A stretch of 6,385 nt of DNA from an uncultured Bacilli bacterium (GCA_947586295.1 CANPXQ010000055.1:1-6385); one strand, 5' to 3'. Counted from the first letter of the stretch, positions 1 through 6,049 are shown. Made by a program: numbers and translations. Notes: generated by a model from the sequence alone, not told the origin.

Positions 1-2
1 GG

Positions 3-176
3 TATCCCTGTGATGTAATAATGGCCTCTCCCTCTTTTACTCAAGGTTCCTCTATTGAATTATCTTGTGATGGTCCTTTATGTAGTCCTTATATTGCTTA
101 TTTACAAGGCTCTTTAACTTTTGCCTATGGTTTAATTGGCTTACGAAAGGCTCTTGAATTTTTTCTTCAAGAATGA
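3..176 (+). CDS. C-terminal fragment of an unidentified protein
   Basis: This frame is open from the left edge to a TGA at 174-176, with a second in-frame stop (TAG) directly after it, so about 57 C-terminal residues are visible and the start lies outside the window. The fragment is Ser-, Leu- and Gly-rich. It contains the stretches VIMASPSFTQGSSIEL and SCDGPLCSPYIAYLQGSL, then ends in an amphipathic helix (LRKALEFFLQE). It looks like a folded soluble C-terminus rather than noise, because it is continuous with gene-like codon use and is followed 29 nt later by a well-spaced gene on the same strand. An internal ATG at 21 has no Shine-Dalgarno site and is probably not a start. I do not recognise the family and assign no function. 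It is probably co-transcribed with the 298-residue gene downstream. Confidence 0.6.
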   Translation, partial: YPCDVIMASPSFTQGSSIELSCDGPLCSPYIAYLQGSLTFAYGLIGLRKALEFFLQE

Positions 177-205
177 TAGAATAGCTTTTACAAAGGAGAC
201 TAACG

Positions 206-1102
206 ATGAATATTTATAAATTATTTAATTATTTGAAAAATGAAAACATTATTTTAGAGCCTTCAACTATCAGAAAAGTTGAGTCAATTGGCGAAATTCC
301 TATGGAGTTATTTCCTTATTTTCATTTTGGAACCAAAATCATTAATTTTATTTTAAAGGAACCAAGTATCTATGTTTACCGGAAAGATTGTTATAATTTT
401 ATTAAACGTAATTATGGCATAATGCCAGATGAAGAAATAATTAAATATCTTGGTATGGCCTATGATAATCCTAATATTTTAAAATTAGTAATGGATCCTT
501 TAATGCCAAAGATAACCGGTAGGAAAGATTATTTAAAAATTATAAGTAAAAAGGGTGGTACTTATAATCAAAATTTGGCGGCTAAATTTTTATCTCATCC
601 AGTATTTCGTCGTGATAAAGATTATTTAAATTTAACGAGATTTGATGTTTATAATGCTTATGCTAGATTGGAAAATATGTGTCAAATATGGGATGAAGCG
701 ATTATAAGTAATAAAGAAGAAATTGCCCAAGAAGTATCAATGGTGCAAGTAAAAAATCAACAATTACTTAATAAGGTGGTAAAAGTATTAACTGATTATG
801 AAGATTTTGCTTTTTTACGTTTTATTATTAAGATGAATTTGCTTGATAATTATAGTAATTTATTTAGTATATTAATTAAAGTTAAAGATGTTGATGAATA
901 TACAATATTTAAACATCATCTACAAAATTATTTTTATTTAGTATTATTTATGGATAATTATTCTCAAATGAAAAAAACTTTAATTGCTGATTTAGATGCT
1001 GATAGAATGAAAGCTAAAGAAGGGGGCTTTATAAATATTTATTTATTACTTGATGAATTGGAAAAAGTTTTAATGGATAAAACCTTAGTTTTAAAAAAAT
1101 AA
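206..1102 (+). CDS. Hypothetical soluble helical protein, 298 aa
   Basis: The start is well supported: an AGGAG Shine-Dalgarno at 194-198 lies 7 nt before the ATG. The protein is Lys-, Leu-, Ile- and Tyr-rich, has no signal peptide or membrane segment, and is predicted by eye to be mostly helical. A loosely repeated unit can be seen three times: around residues 46-64 (ILKEPS then RKDCY), 92-110 (VMDPLM then RKDYL) and 126-141 (LSHPVF then DKDYL). This suggests a diverged helical repeat fold. The second half (about 155-298) has long helices with a Lys/Asp-rich tail. I do not recognise a family or catalytic motif. It sits 29 nt after the partial upstream gene, so it is probably the last gene of that unit, and a hairpin plus T-run follows it. 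Its position upstream of mraZ is suggestive, but the mraZ promoter lies between them, so a division role is not supported. Confidence 0.8.
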   Translation: MNIYKLFNYLKNENIILEPSTIRKVESIGEIPMELFPYFHFGTKIINFILKEPSIYVYRKDCYNFIKRNYGIMPDEEIIKYLGMAYDNPNILKLVMDPLMPKITGRKDYLKIISKKGGTYNQNLAAKFLSHPVFRRDKDYLNLTRFDVYNAYARLENMCQIWDEAIISNKEEIAQEVSMVQVKNQQLLNKVVKVLTDYEDFAFLRFIIKMNLLDNYSNLFSILIKVKDVDEYTIFKHHLQNYFYLVLFMDNYSQMKKTLIADLDADRMKAKEGGFINIYLLLDELEKVLMDKTLVLKK

Positions 1103-1126
1103 TTGTCAATTTATGTAAAATATGTG

Positions 1127-1158
1127 AAAGTAAATAATTTGGTATTTACTTTTTTTTT
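1127..1158 (+). terminator. AT-rich intrinsic terminator after the 298-aa gene
   Basis: AAAGTAAATA (1127-1136) and TATTTACTTT (1143-1152) are perfect reverse complements of 10 bp around a 6-nt loop. They are followed by an unbroken run of T to 1158. The arrangement (A-rich lead-in, stem, U-tract) is that of a Rho-independent terminator, placed 25 nt after the upstream stop codon. The stem has a single G-C pair, so its strength is uncertain. The 3' arm also contains the proposed -35 element of the mraZ promoter. Confidence 0.5.
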
Positions 1159-1173
1159 GCCCTTTGGTAATAT
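1145..1173 (+). promoter_or_regulatory. Sigma-A-type promoter of the mraZ-rsmH-ftsL-PBP unit
   Basis: The -35 element is TTTACT (1145-1150, 4/6 to TTGACA). A 17-nt spacer follows, then the -10 element TAATAT (1168-1173, 4/6 to TATAAT) preceded by an extended TGG (TGn) at 1165-1167. Transcription would begin near 1180, about 37 nt before the mraZ ATG. That start point falls inside the GTGG repeat array, so bound MraZ would directly block polymerase. This is predicted from sequence only. Confidence 0.55.
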
Positions 1174-1210
1174 AGTGGTAGACAGTGGTAAGCTGTGGGG
1201 GAAAGTGGGG
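1174..1210 (+). promoter_or_regulatory. MraZ operator: four GTGG repeats at 10-bp spacing
   Basis: GTGG occurs at 1175-1178, 1185-1188, 1195-1198 and 1205-1208, exactly 10 bp apart and therefore on one face of the helix. The first two units read AGTGGTA; the last two are GTGGGGGAA and GTGGGGGAT. MraZ proteins are known to bind arrays of short G-rich direct repeats (TGGG-type boxes in E. coli, AAAGTGK-type in mycoplasmas) with about one helical turn between units, in the leader of their own operon. The array here lies between the -10 element and the mraZ start, where repression would be expected. That this array is the MraZ site is an inference from the match in form and place. Confidence 0.8.
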
Positions 1211-1216
1211 GATAGT

Positions 1217-1657
1217 ATGTTAATGGGTGAATATCATCATAATATTGATGATAAATGTCGCTTAGTTATTCCTAATAAACTGCGGGAAGAACTAGGTAAA
1301 GAATTTATTATTACCCGGGGTATTGAAAAATGTTTATACGTTTATTCTTTAACTAACTGGGAAAAACTTGTTAATAAACTAAATACTCTACCTTTTACCA
1401 AAAAAGATGCAAGAACTTTTAGTCGTTCTTTCTTCTCAGGTGCTACTGCCTGTGAATTCGATAAAAATGGTCGAATTAATATTACCTCCCCATTGGTTAG
1501 TTACGCCGGTTTAACGAAAGAATGTGTTATAATCGGCGTTAATGACCGTTTAGAAATATGGGATAATGCAGCTTTTTTAAATTTCTTTAATGAAAATAGT
1601 GAAAAGCTGGAAGACATCGCAGAACATTTATTTGAGGAGACAAAAGATGCATTATAG
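1217..1657 (+). CDS. mraZ: Transcriptional regulator MraZ
   Basis: This is a DNA-binding regulator of the dcw cluster that forms ring oligomers and usually represses its own operon. The 146-residue length is typical of the family. Two SpoVT/AbrB-type half-domains are visible: the first with IDDKCRLVIP at residues 10-19, the second with FDKNGRINI at 81-89. The family signature TKKDARTFSRSFFSGA lies at 61-76. The usual DxKGR of the first half reads DDKCR here (Cys14 in place of Gly). The ATG at 1217 was chosen because MLMGEY matches the conserved N-terminus; an upstream TTG at 1103 would add 38 residues encoded by the terminator, promoter and operator. The Shine-Dalgarno is the G-run GGGGGA at 1207-1212, which belongs to the last operator repeat. 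The 3' end overlaps rsmH by 11 bp, implying translational coupling. Confidence 0.95.
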   Translation: MLMGEYHHNIDDKCRLVIPNKLREELGKEFIITRGIEKCLYVYSLTNWEKLVNKLNTLPFTKKDARTFSRSFFSGATACEFDKNGRINITSPLVSYAGLTKECVIIGVNDRLEIWDNAAFLNFFNENSEKLEDIAEHLFEETKDAL

Positions 1658-2564
1658 TGTTTTGCAAAAAGAATTAATCGCCGGATTAAATATTAAAGAA
1701 GACGGTATTTATGTAGATGGAACGGTGGGTTATGCTGGCGATGCAGCAGAAATCTTAAAAAGAATAAAAAGGGGTTATTTATTCGCCTTCGATGCTGATG
1801 ATGCAGCAGTTCTTTATTCCAATCAAAAACTTAAAAAAATCGGGTCCAATTTTAAAATATTTAATACTAATTATCGCTATATTCCGGAAGTATTAAAAAA
1901 AGAAAATGTTGATTTTGTCGATGGAATTATTTTTGATTTGGGGGTTTCTTCCCCTCAAATAGATAACAAAGAGCGGGGTTTTTCTTTTATGCAAGATGCT
2001 TTATTAGATATGCGTTTAGGTAAAACTACTTTAACAGCCCAAGACGTTGTTAATAATTATTCGCTAAAAGAATTAACCAATATTTTTTATACTTATGGAG
2101 AAGAAAAAAACGCGAAAAAAATTGCTCAAGAAATTGTTGCGAAAAGAAGTATAAAACCCATTTTGCGAACTTTAGAATTAGTTAATGTTATTAAAGATGC
2201 TTGTGGGAGTCGTTATTTTTATGAAAAGCATCCGGAAAGAAAAATATTCCAAGCCTTAAGAATTGAAGTAAATGATGAATTAAAAATTTTAGAAGAAACT
2301 CTTCCTAAAGTTATTAAATTATTAAAACCGCAGGGTCGTTTAGCAGTAATAACTTTTCATTCTTTGGAAGATAGAATAGTTAAAAATATATTTAAAAAAT
2401 ATAGTGAAGTTGATGAATTAGTCAGGGGATTACCAAATATTCCCCAAGAATATCAAGCTCTTATCAAACTAGTTAATAAAAAGGCAATAACTCCAAGTAA
2501 TGAAGAATTAAAAGAAAATAGTCGTAGCCATAGTGCTAAATTAAGAATAGTAGAAAGGATATAG
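1647..2564 (+). CDS. rsmH: 16S rRNA (cytosine(1402)-N(4))-methyltransferase RsmH
   Basis: This SAM-dependent enzyme N4-methylates C1402 in the decoding centre of 16S rRNA. The 305-residue length is normal. In order there are: HYSVLQKEL (2-10), the SAM-binding loop VDGTVGYAGDAAEIL (23-37), the acidic strand end FAFDADD (46-52), FDLGVSSPQID (96-106) with ERGFS and DMR, ALRIEVNDEL (203-212), FHSLEDRIVK (237-246), and the C-terminal RSHSAKLRI. Two departures from the common pattern are visible: the GHS after the SAM loop reads G31-D32-A33, and the usual DAPLDMR reads DALLDMR. The ATG at 1647 was chosen over one at 1590 because GAGGAG (1634-1639) lies 7 nt upstream and because MHYSVL matches the family N-terminus. 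It overlaps mraZ by 11 bp and ends 6 nt before ftsL. Confidence 0.95.
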   Translation: MHYSVLQKELIAGLNIKEDGIYVDGTVGYAGDAAEILKRIKRGYLFAFDADDAAVLYSNQKLKKIGSNFKIFNTNYRYIPEVLKKENVDFVDGIIFDLGVSSPQIDNKERGFSFMQDALLDMRLGKTTLTAQDVVNNYSLKELTNIFYTYGEEKNAKKIAQEIVAKRSIKPILRTLELVNVIKDACGSRYFYEKHPERKIFQALRIEVNDELKILEETLPKVIKLLKPQGRLAVITFHSLEDRIVKNIFKKYSEVDELVRGLPNIPQEYQALIKLVNKKAITPSNEELKENSRSHSAKLRIVERI

Positions 2565-2570
2565 ATAGGT

Positions 2571-2867
2571 ATGAAAGCTAAAAAGACGAAAAAATATAAA
2601 TTATTAAAAGGGGAAAAATTTATGTATTGTTTATTAGTTATGATGATTTTAATAGTACCTATTTTTAATGTTTTTACTTCTAGTTTATTAAGTGAATCTA
2701 ATACGGAATTAGAAAGACTTAAAAATAAAATAAATACTCAAGAATTAACTAATCAAGCCCTAAATATGCAAATTGATGAATTAACAAGTTTAGATAATAT
2801 AGAAGCTATTGCCGAAGAATATAGTTTGTCTTATAATAATAGTAATATTAAATCAATAGGAGAATAG
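2571..2867 (+). CDS. ftsL: Cell division protein FtsL (FtsL/DivIC family)
   Basis: This is a small bitopic membrane protein of the divisome. FtsL pairs with DivIC/FtsB through a coiled coil and supports septal peptidoglycan synthesis. The 98 residues show the family plan: a short basic cytoplasmic tail (1-16, eight Lys), one membrane helix (about 17-37), then a heptad-like segment (about 42-75, TELERLKNKINTQELTNQALNMQIDEL), ending in LDNIEAIAEEYSLSY, which resembles the FtsL C-terminus. Sequence identity in this family is always low, so the call rests on topology plus position between rsmH and the PBP. AAAGGAT (2554-2560) lies 10 nt before the start. An internal ATG at 2622 has its own AAAAGGGG but would remove the basic tail, so it is less likely. 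Confidence 0.85.
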   Translation: MKAKKTKKYKLLKGEKFMYCLLVMMILIVPIFNVFTSSLLSESNTELERLKNKINTQELTNQALNMQIDELTSLDNIEAIAEEYSLSYNNSNIKSIGE

Positions 2868-2879
2868 AGGTCGATTATA

Positions 2880-4991
2880 ATGCGTAAAAGAATAACAGTT
2901 AAAACATCTAAAATAATTGTTTTTGTTGTTGTTCTTTTATTTTGCGCTTGTATCGCTAAATTAAGTTATATTGTTTTAAGTAATAAAGTTGATGGGGTAA
3001 ATTTAAAAGAAAAAGCTTTATCAATTACAACGGTTAAACAAGTGCTACCATCGCATCGAGGAAGTATTTTAGATGTTAATAATGAAATATTAGCCCAAAC
3101 AGTAAATTCTTATACTTTAATCGCTTATTTATCTTCCTCAAGAACAACTGATATTAATAATCCTAAACATGTTGTTGATAAAGAATTAACGGCCCAAAAA
3201 CTAGCACCTATTTTGGGAATTGAAGAACAAACAATTTTAAAATATTTAAATCAAGAAGGTAAGTATCAAGTGCAATTTGGTTCTGCTGGGAATAATTTAA
3301 CGGAAAATACCAAAAGAAAAATTGAAGCTTTAGATTTACCAGGGATAGATTTTTTAGTTAGTCAACAAAGGTATTATGAAAAAGGTTCTTTTTTATCTTA
3401 TACTTTAGGTTATGCTAAAGAAAATGAAGATGGTGTCATTGAAGGAAAATTAGGAATTGAAAAATATTTTAATGATACTTTATCAGGAATAGATGGATAT
3501 CGGGAGTTTCAAAAATATACTAAAGGTAATTATCAAATACCTAATACTTTGGAACATATTGTGCCAGCTTTAGATGGAGCAGATATTTATTTAACAATTG
3601 ATAGTAATATTCAACTTATTGTTGAAAAAGCTGTAAAGTCTTTAAGTGATGAAGCTTCAATGTCGTGGATGATCTTTACGGTAATGGATGCCTCTACTGG
3701 GGCAATAGTAGCAAGTGCGACCAATCCTAATTTCAATCCTAATGATACCAATACTTTATCAAGTTATATGAATCCTTTAGTAAGCTATCAATATGAACCT
3801 GGTAGTGTTATGAAAATCTTTTCTTTTGCCTCCGCTATAGAAGCTGGAAAATATAATAGTAGTGAAACATATAAATCAGGTTCCATTGAAGTAGCGGGAA
3901 CTACTATTCGTGATGCAACTAGAGAAGGTTGGGGAACAATTACATTTGATGAAGGTTTTGCTAATTCTTCCAATGTGGCGGCAACAATTTTATCTCAACG
4001 TCTAGGTACTGATACTTTAAAAAATTATTATTATGATTTAGGTTTTGGTCAAAAAACGGAAATTGAATTATCTAATGAAGCCACAGGTAATTTAAACTTT
4101 AAATATCCTGTTGAACTAGCGAATGCTTCATTTGGTCAAGGTTTAAGTGTTACTCCTATTCAAATATTACAAGCGATGAGTTTTTTAACTAATGATGGAA
4201 CAGTGGTTAAACCATATATAGTGGATAAAATCGTCGATAGTTCAAATGAAGTAATATATGAAGGAAAACGCCAAGAAGTAAAAAAAGTATTTAGTTCTAC
4301 TACTAGTCAAAAAATGCGCGAACTTATGCACGATGTTATAGAATTTGGAACTGGTAAAACTTATCAAAGTGAAAATGTCCCTATAATTGCGAAAACTGGG
4401 ACTGCTCAAATAGCTTCTCCTAAAGGAGGTTATTTAGCCGGAGAATATGATTATATTAAAAGTTTTGCGGGAATTTTTCCAGAAGATAATCCTAAATATA
4501 TTGTTTATGTAGCGAATGAAAAAATGGTAGCTTCAACGAAAACAATGGCTAAAGCAGTTACAACTGCCATAGAAGAAATTGCTAGTTATGCTAAATTAAC
4601 AAGTAAAAAATCGGATGTCGATTATTCTAAAATAATAGAAGTAGATAACTATTTAAGTAAGAATGTAAATGATGCTTTAGCAAGTATTAATAATTTAAAA
4701 TTAAATCCCGTAATTATTGGCGATGGTAATTATATTATTAATCAATATCCCTTAAAAAAAGCCACTTTAATGGCTAATGATAAATTATTCTTAGTTACTA
4801 ATTCATTAAATTATCAAATGCCTGATATGACTAATTGGAGTAGTAGTGAAGCAAAAACATTTTGTAATTTAATTAATTTAAAATGTAGTTTTAATGGTTA
4901 TGGTTATGTTGCCAGTCAAAGTATTGAAAAAGATTCCCTAATTGATTCTAATACCGAAATAGTTTTATCTTTGGTAGATAAAATTACGTAA
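2880..4991 (+). CDS. ftsI: Class B penicillin-binding protein with PASTA domains (FtsI/PBP2B type)
   Basis: This is a membrane-anchored DD-transpeptidase that cross-links septal peptidoglycan, the expected partner of FtsL and an FtsW-type glycosyltransferase. Length is 703 residues. A basic N-terminus and one membrane helix (about 12-33) are followed by the pedestal domain with HRGSILDVNNEILA near residue 60. The transpeptidase domain (about 255-570) has all three catalytic motifs: S309-V-M-K312 (nucleophile Ser309), S363-S-N365 and K505-T-G-T508. Two degenerate PASTA-like repeats (about 583-640 and 644-699) end the protein, as in PBP2x, PBP2B and SpoVD of Bacillota. SpoVD is an alternative identity, but the place directly after ftsL favours the divisome enzyme. 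A GAGG at 2867-2870, overlapping the ftsL stop codon, lies 9 nt before the ATG and suggests coupling. This is the last gene of the cluster here. Confidence 0.93.
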   Translation: MRKRITVKTSKIIVFVVVLLFCACIAKLSYIVLSNKVDGVNLKEKALSITTVKQVLPSHRGSILDVNNEILAQTVNSYTLIAYLSSSRTTDINNPKHVVDKELTAQKLAPILGIEEQTILKYLNQEGKYQVQFGSAGNNLTENTKRKIEALDLPGIDFLVSQQRYYEKGSFLSYTLGYAKENEDGVIEGKLGIEKYFNDTLSGIDGYREFQKYTKGNYQIPNTLEHIVPALDGADIYLTIDSNIQLIVEKAVKSLSDEASMSWMIFTVMDASTGAIVASATNPNFNPNDTNTLSSYMNPLVSYQYEPGSVMKIFSFASAIEAGKYNSSETYKSGSIEVAGTTIRDATREGWGTITFDEGFANSSNVAATILSQRLGTDTLKNYYYDLGFGQKTEIELSNEATGNLNFKYPVELANASFGQGLSVTPIQILQAMSFLTNDGTVVKPYIVDKIVDSSNEVIYEGKRQEVKKVFSSTTSQKMRELMHDVIEFGTGKTYQSENVPIIAKTGTAQIASPKGGYLAGEYDYIKSFAGIFPEDNPKYIVYVANEKMVASTKTMAKAVTTAIEEIASYAKLTSKKSDVDYSKIIEVDNYLSKNVNDALASINNLKLNPVIIGDGNYIINQYPLKKATLMANDKLFLVTNSLNYQMPDMTNWSSSEAKTFCNLINLKCSFNGYGYVASQSIEKDSLIDSNTEIVLSLVDKIT

Positions 4992-5016
4992 AAAAAATAG
5001 AACTTCTATTTTTTTT
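4990..5016. terminator. Bidirectional terminator between convergent genes
   Basis: An A8-TAG run (4990-5000) and its perfect 11-base complement CTA-T8 (5006-5016) flank the 5-nt loop AACTT. Each strand reads as an A-tract, hairpin and T-tract, so it can serve both the PBP gene and the convergent - strand unit. The PBP stop codon (4989-4991) and the - strand stop codon (5006-5008) both fall in it. The stem contains only one G-C pair, so efficiency is uncertain. Confidence 0.55.
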
Positions 5017-5221
5017 CTTTTTGAAATTCTTTTAAAGCCATTTGAAATTCTTCTAAAGAGTCTAAGTTTACTAACATATCTTGATTATTCTCTTTTTTTA
5101 TTTTTTGAATGAGAAAACCATCATCGTTAGTTTGTTGTTGTAAATAAACATAAGTAGTAGCATCTATCGTAATTTCTTTTATAATATCATATTTTTTATT
5201 ATCAATAACAACATATTCCAT
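5006..5221 (-). CDS. Hypothetical small protein, 71 aa
   Basis: This small soluble protein has no signal peptide or membrane segment. The N-terminal half alternates short hydrophobic strands (YVVIDNKKYDII, ITIDATTYVYL, GFLIQKI). The C-terminal third is one charged helix (LDSLEEFQMALKEFQKEKK). This strand-rich then helix layout, with a late S/T-x-EE-[FW] pattern, is loosely reminiscent of DUF1292/YrzB-like proteins, but the similarity is too weak for a name. The ATG is 2 nt after the stop codon of the 235-residue gene, and its Shine-Dalgarno (GCGAGG) lies within that gene's last codons. The two are therefore almost certainly translated from one message. The stop codon is part of the convergent terminator stem. 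Confidence 0.75.
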   Translation of the reverse strand: MEYVVIDNKKYDIIKEITIDATTYVYLQQQTNDDGFLIQKIKKENNQDMLVNLDSLEEFQMALKEFQKEKK

Positions 5222-5223
5222 TT

Positions 5224-5931
5224 TTAACCTCGCTTCATATTACTAGATATTTCTTCAATAATATCCAGCGCTTTTTCTAAATCATCATGCGAATAGGCGG
5301 TTAAAAGACGATCCATTCGATGTTTATAATCAATAGTATCTTTAAATCCTTTGGCTTTTAAATAAGAAGAAAAATCGGGATAATTACAACTCGATAAAAT
5401 ATCATCAGCGATAAAGATATTATTTTGTTGTTTCTCATTAATTAATTTTTGCATTTGGTTAAATGCTCGATCCATTATTTCTTCCACATTGTATTTTATT
5501 TCTACAAAATAGGCGTAAATAATGGCATCAATATCGCGAGGCCCATTATAATTAACAATATTTGCGGCAATAATTGCGGGATCATAAATATCGATAAAAC
5601 CCGAATCTAAAGCTAAAGTTAAGTGTGAGTCTTCCGCGTTAACCATCTTTTGGGCATATTTTTGCGCCGTATTATCATAATAAATATTTGCTCCTGCTTT
5701 TACGGCTAAGCTCGCCACTAAAGTTAAAACCGTTACTTTAACCATTAATTTAGATATTTTATAATAATCTAAAGGACTTTTGGCCCTTACTTGTTTTTGA
5801 TAGACGGTCTTTCTTTTTTTACTACTTTCTTTATAGATGCGATCATATTCTTCTAAATAATGTTGAAAGCGGGAACTTTCAACTAGTTTTTCAATATCTT
5901 TATTATCTTTATCAGAATAAATAACTTCCAC
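5224..5931 (-). CDS. Hypothetical single-pass membrane protein, 235 aa
   Basis: I do not recognise this protein. It has a charged N-terminal region of about 60 residues that is rich in Lys, Arg, Glu and Tyr. One probable membrane helix follows (about 62-82, LMVKVTVLTLVASLAVKAGAN, with two internal Lys). The C-terminal domain of about 150 residues contains ALDSGFIDIYDPAIIAANI and an acidic helical end. Basic residues before the helix suggest an N-in, C-out orientation. The start is GTG (5929-5931), supported by AGAAGG (5941-5946 on this strand) 9 nt upstream. The proposed promoter lies just before that. It heads a two-gene unit with the 71-residue protein, separated by 2 nt. Nothing links it by motif to cell division, although it faces the dcw cluster. 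Confidence 0.8.
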   Translation of the reverse strand: MEVIYSDKDNKDIEKLVESSRFQHYLEEYDRIYKESSKKRKTVYQKQVRAKSPLDYYKISKLMVKVTVLTLVASLAVKAGANIYYDNTAQKYAQKMVNAEDSHLTLALDSGFIDIYDPAIIAANIVNYNGPRDIDAIIYAYFVEIKYNVEEIMDRAFNQMQKLINEKQQNNIFIADDILSSCNYPDFSSYLKAKGFKDTIDYKHRMDRLLTAYSHDDLEKALDIIEEISSNMKRG

Positions 5932-5952
5932 AATTATTCACCTTCTATTATA

Positions 5953-5981
5953 ATTTTAGCTTGTTTTATCTTTATGTTCAA
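5953..5981 (-). promoter_or_regulatory. Promoter of the 235-aa/71-aa unit
   Basis: On the - strand, TTGAAC (5976-5981, 4/6 to TTGACA) is separated by exactly 17 nt from TAAAAT (5953-5958, 5/6 to TATAAT). Transcription would begin near 5946, giving a leader of only about 15 nt that starts at the Shine-Dalgarno site. A TATAAT (5947-5952) just downstream is at poor spacing from this -35 but could serve as an alternative -10. Confidence 0.55.
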
Positions 5982-6020
5982 GTTTTTTCCGCTTATTTTT
6001 ACAATATTTTAAAATAATTA

Positions 6021-6049
6021 TTGCTATAAAATAAAGAAAATGTTATAAT
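6021..6049 (+). promoter_or_regulatory. Promoter of rpsU
   Basis: TTGCTA (6021-6026, 4/6) is followed by a 17-nt spacer and then by a perfect TATAAT (6044-6049) with an extended TGT directly before it. The start point would be near 6056, about 28 nt ahead of the rpsU ATG. It diverges from the promoter of the - strand pair, whose -35 lies about 40 bp away. Confidence 0.7.

Noticed and set aside
1174..1210. A CRISPR-like or minisatellite reading of the GTGG repeats
   Set aside because: The units are only 10 bp with no spacers, and the position before mraZ fits an operator.
1103..1216. A TTG start at 1103 that would extend MraZ by 38 residues
   Set aside because: The extension would be encoded by the hairpin, promoter and GTGG operator, it has no Shine-Dalgarno, and the family N-terminus M-x-MGEY begins at 1217.
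1590..1646. An upstream ATG that would extend RsmH by 19 residues
   Set aside because: It lies deep in mraZ without a ribosome binding site, while the ATG at 1647 has GAGGAG at 7 nt and the conserved H-x-x-V-L start.
2622..2867. An internal FtsL start at residue 18 with AAAAGGGG upstream
   Set aside because: It would delete the basic cytoplasmic tail and start directly in the membrane helix. The first ATG keeps the family plan, though the internal site could give a minor product.
3788..3973. A 61-codon open frame on the - strand inside the PBP gene
   Set aside because: It is antisense to the transpeptidase core that encodes the SxxK and SxN motifs and has no independent support, so it is a shadow of the PBP gene.
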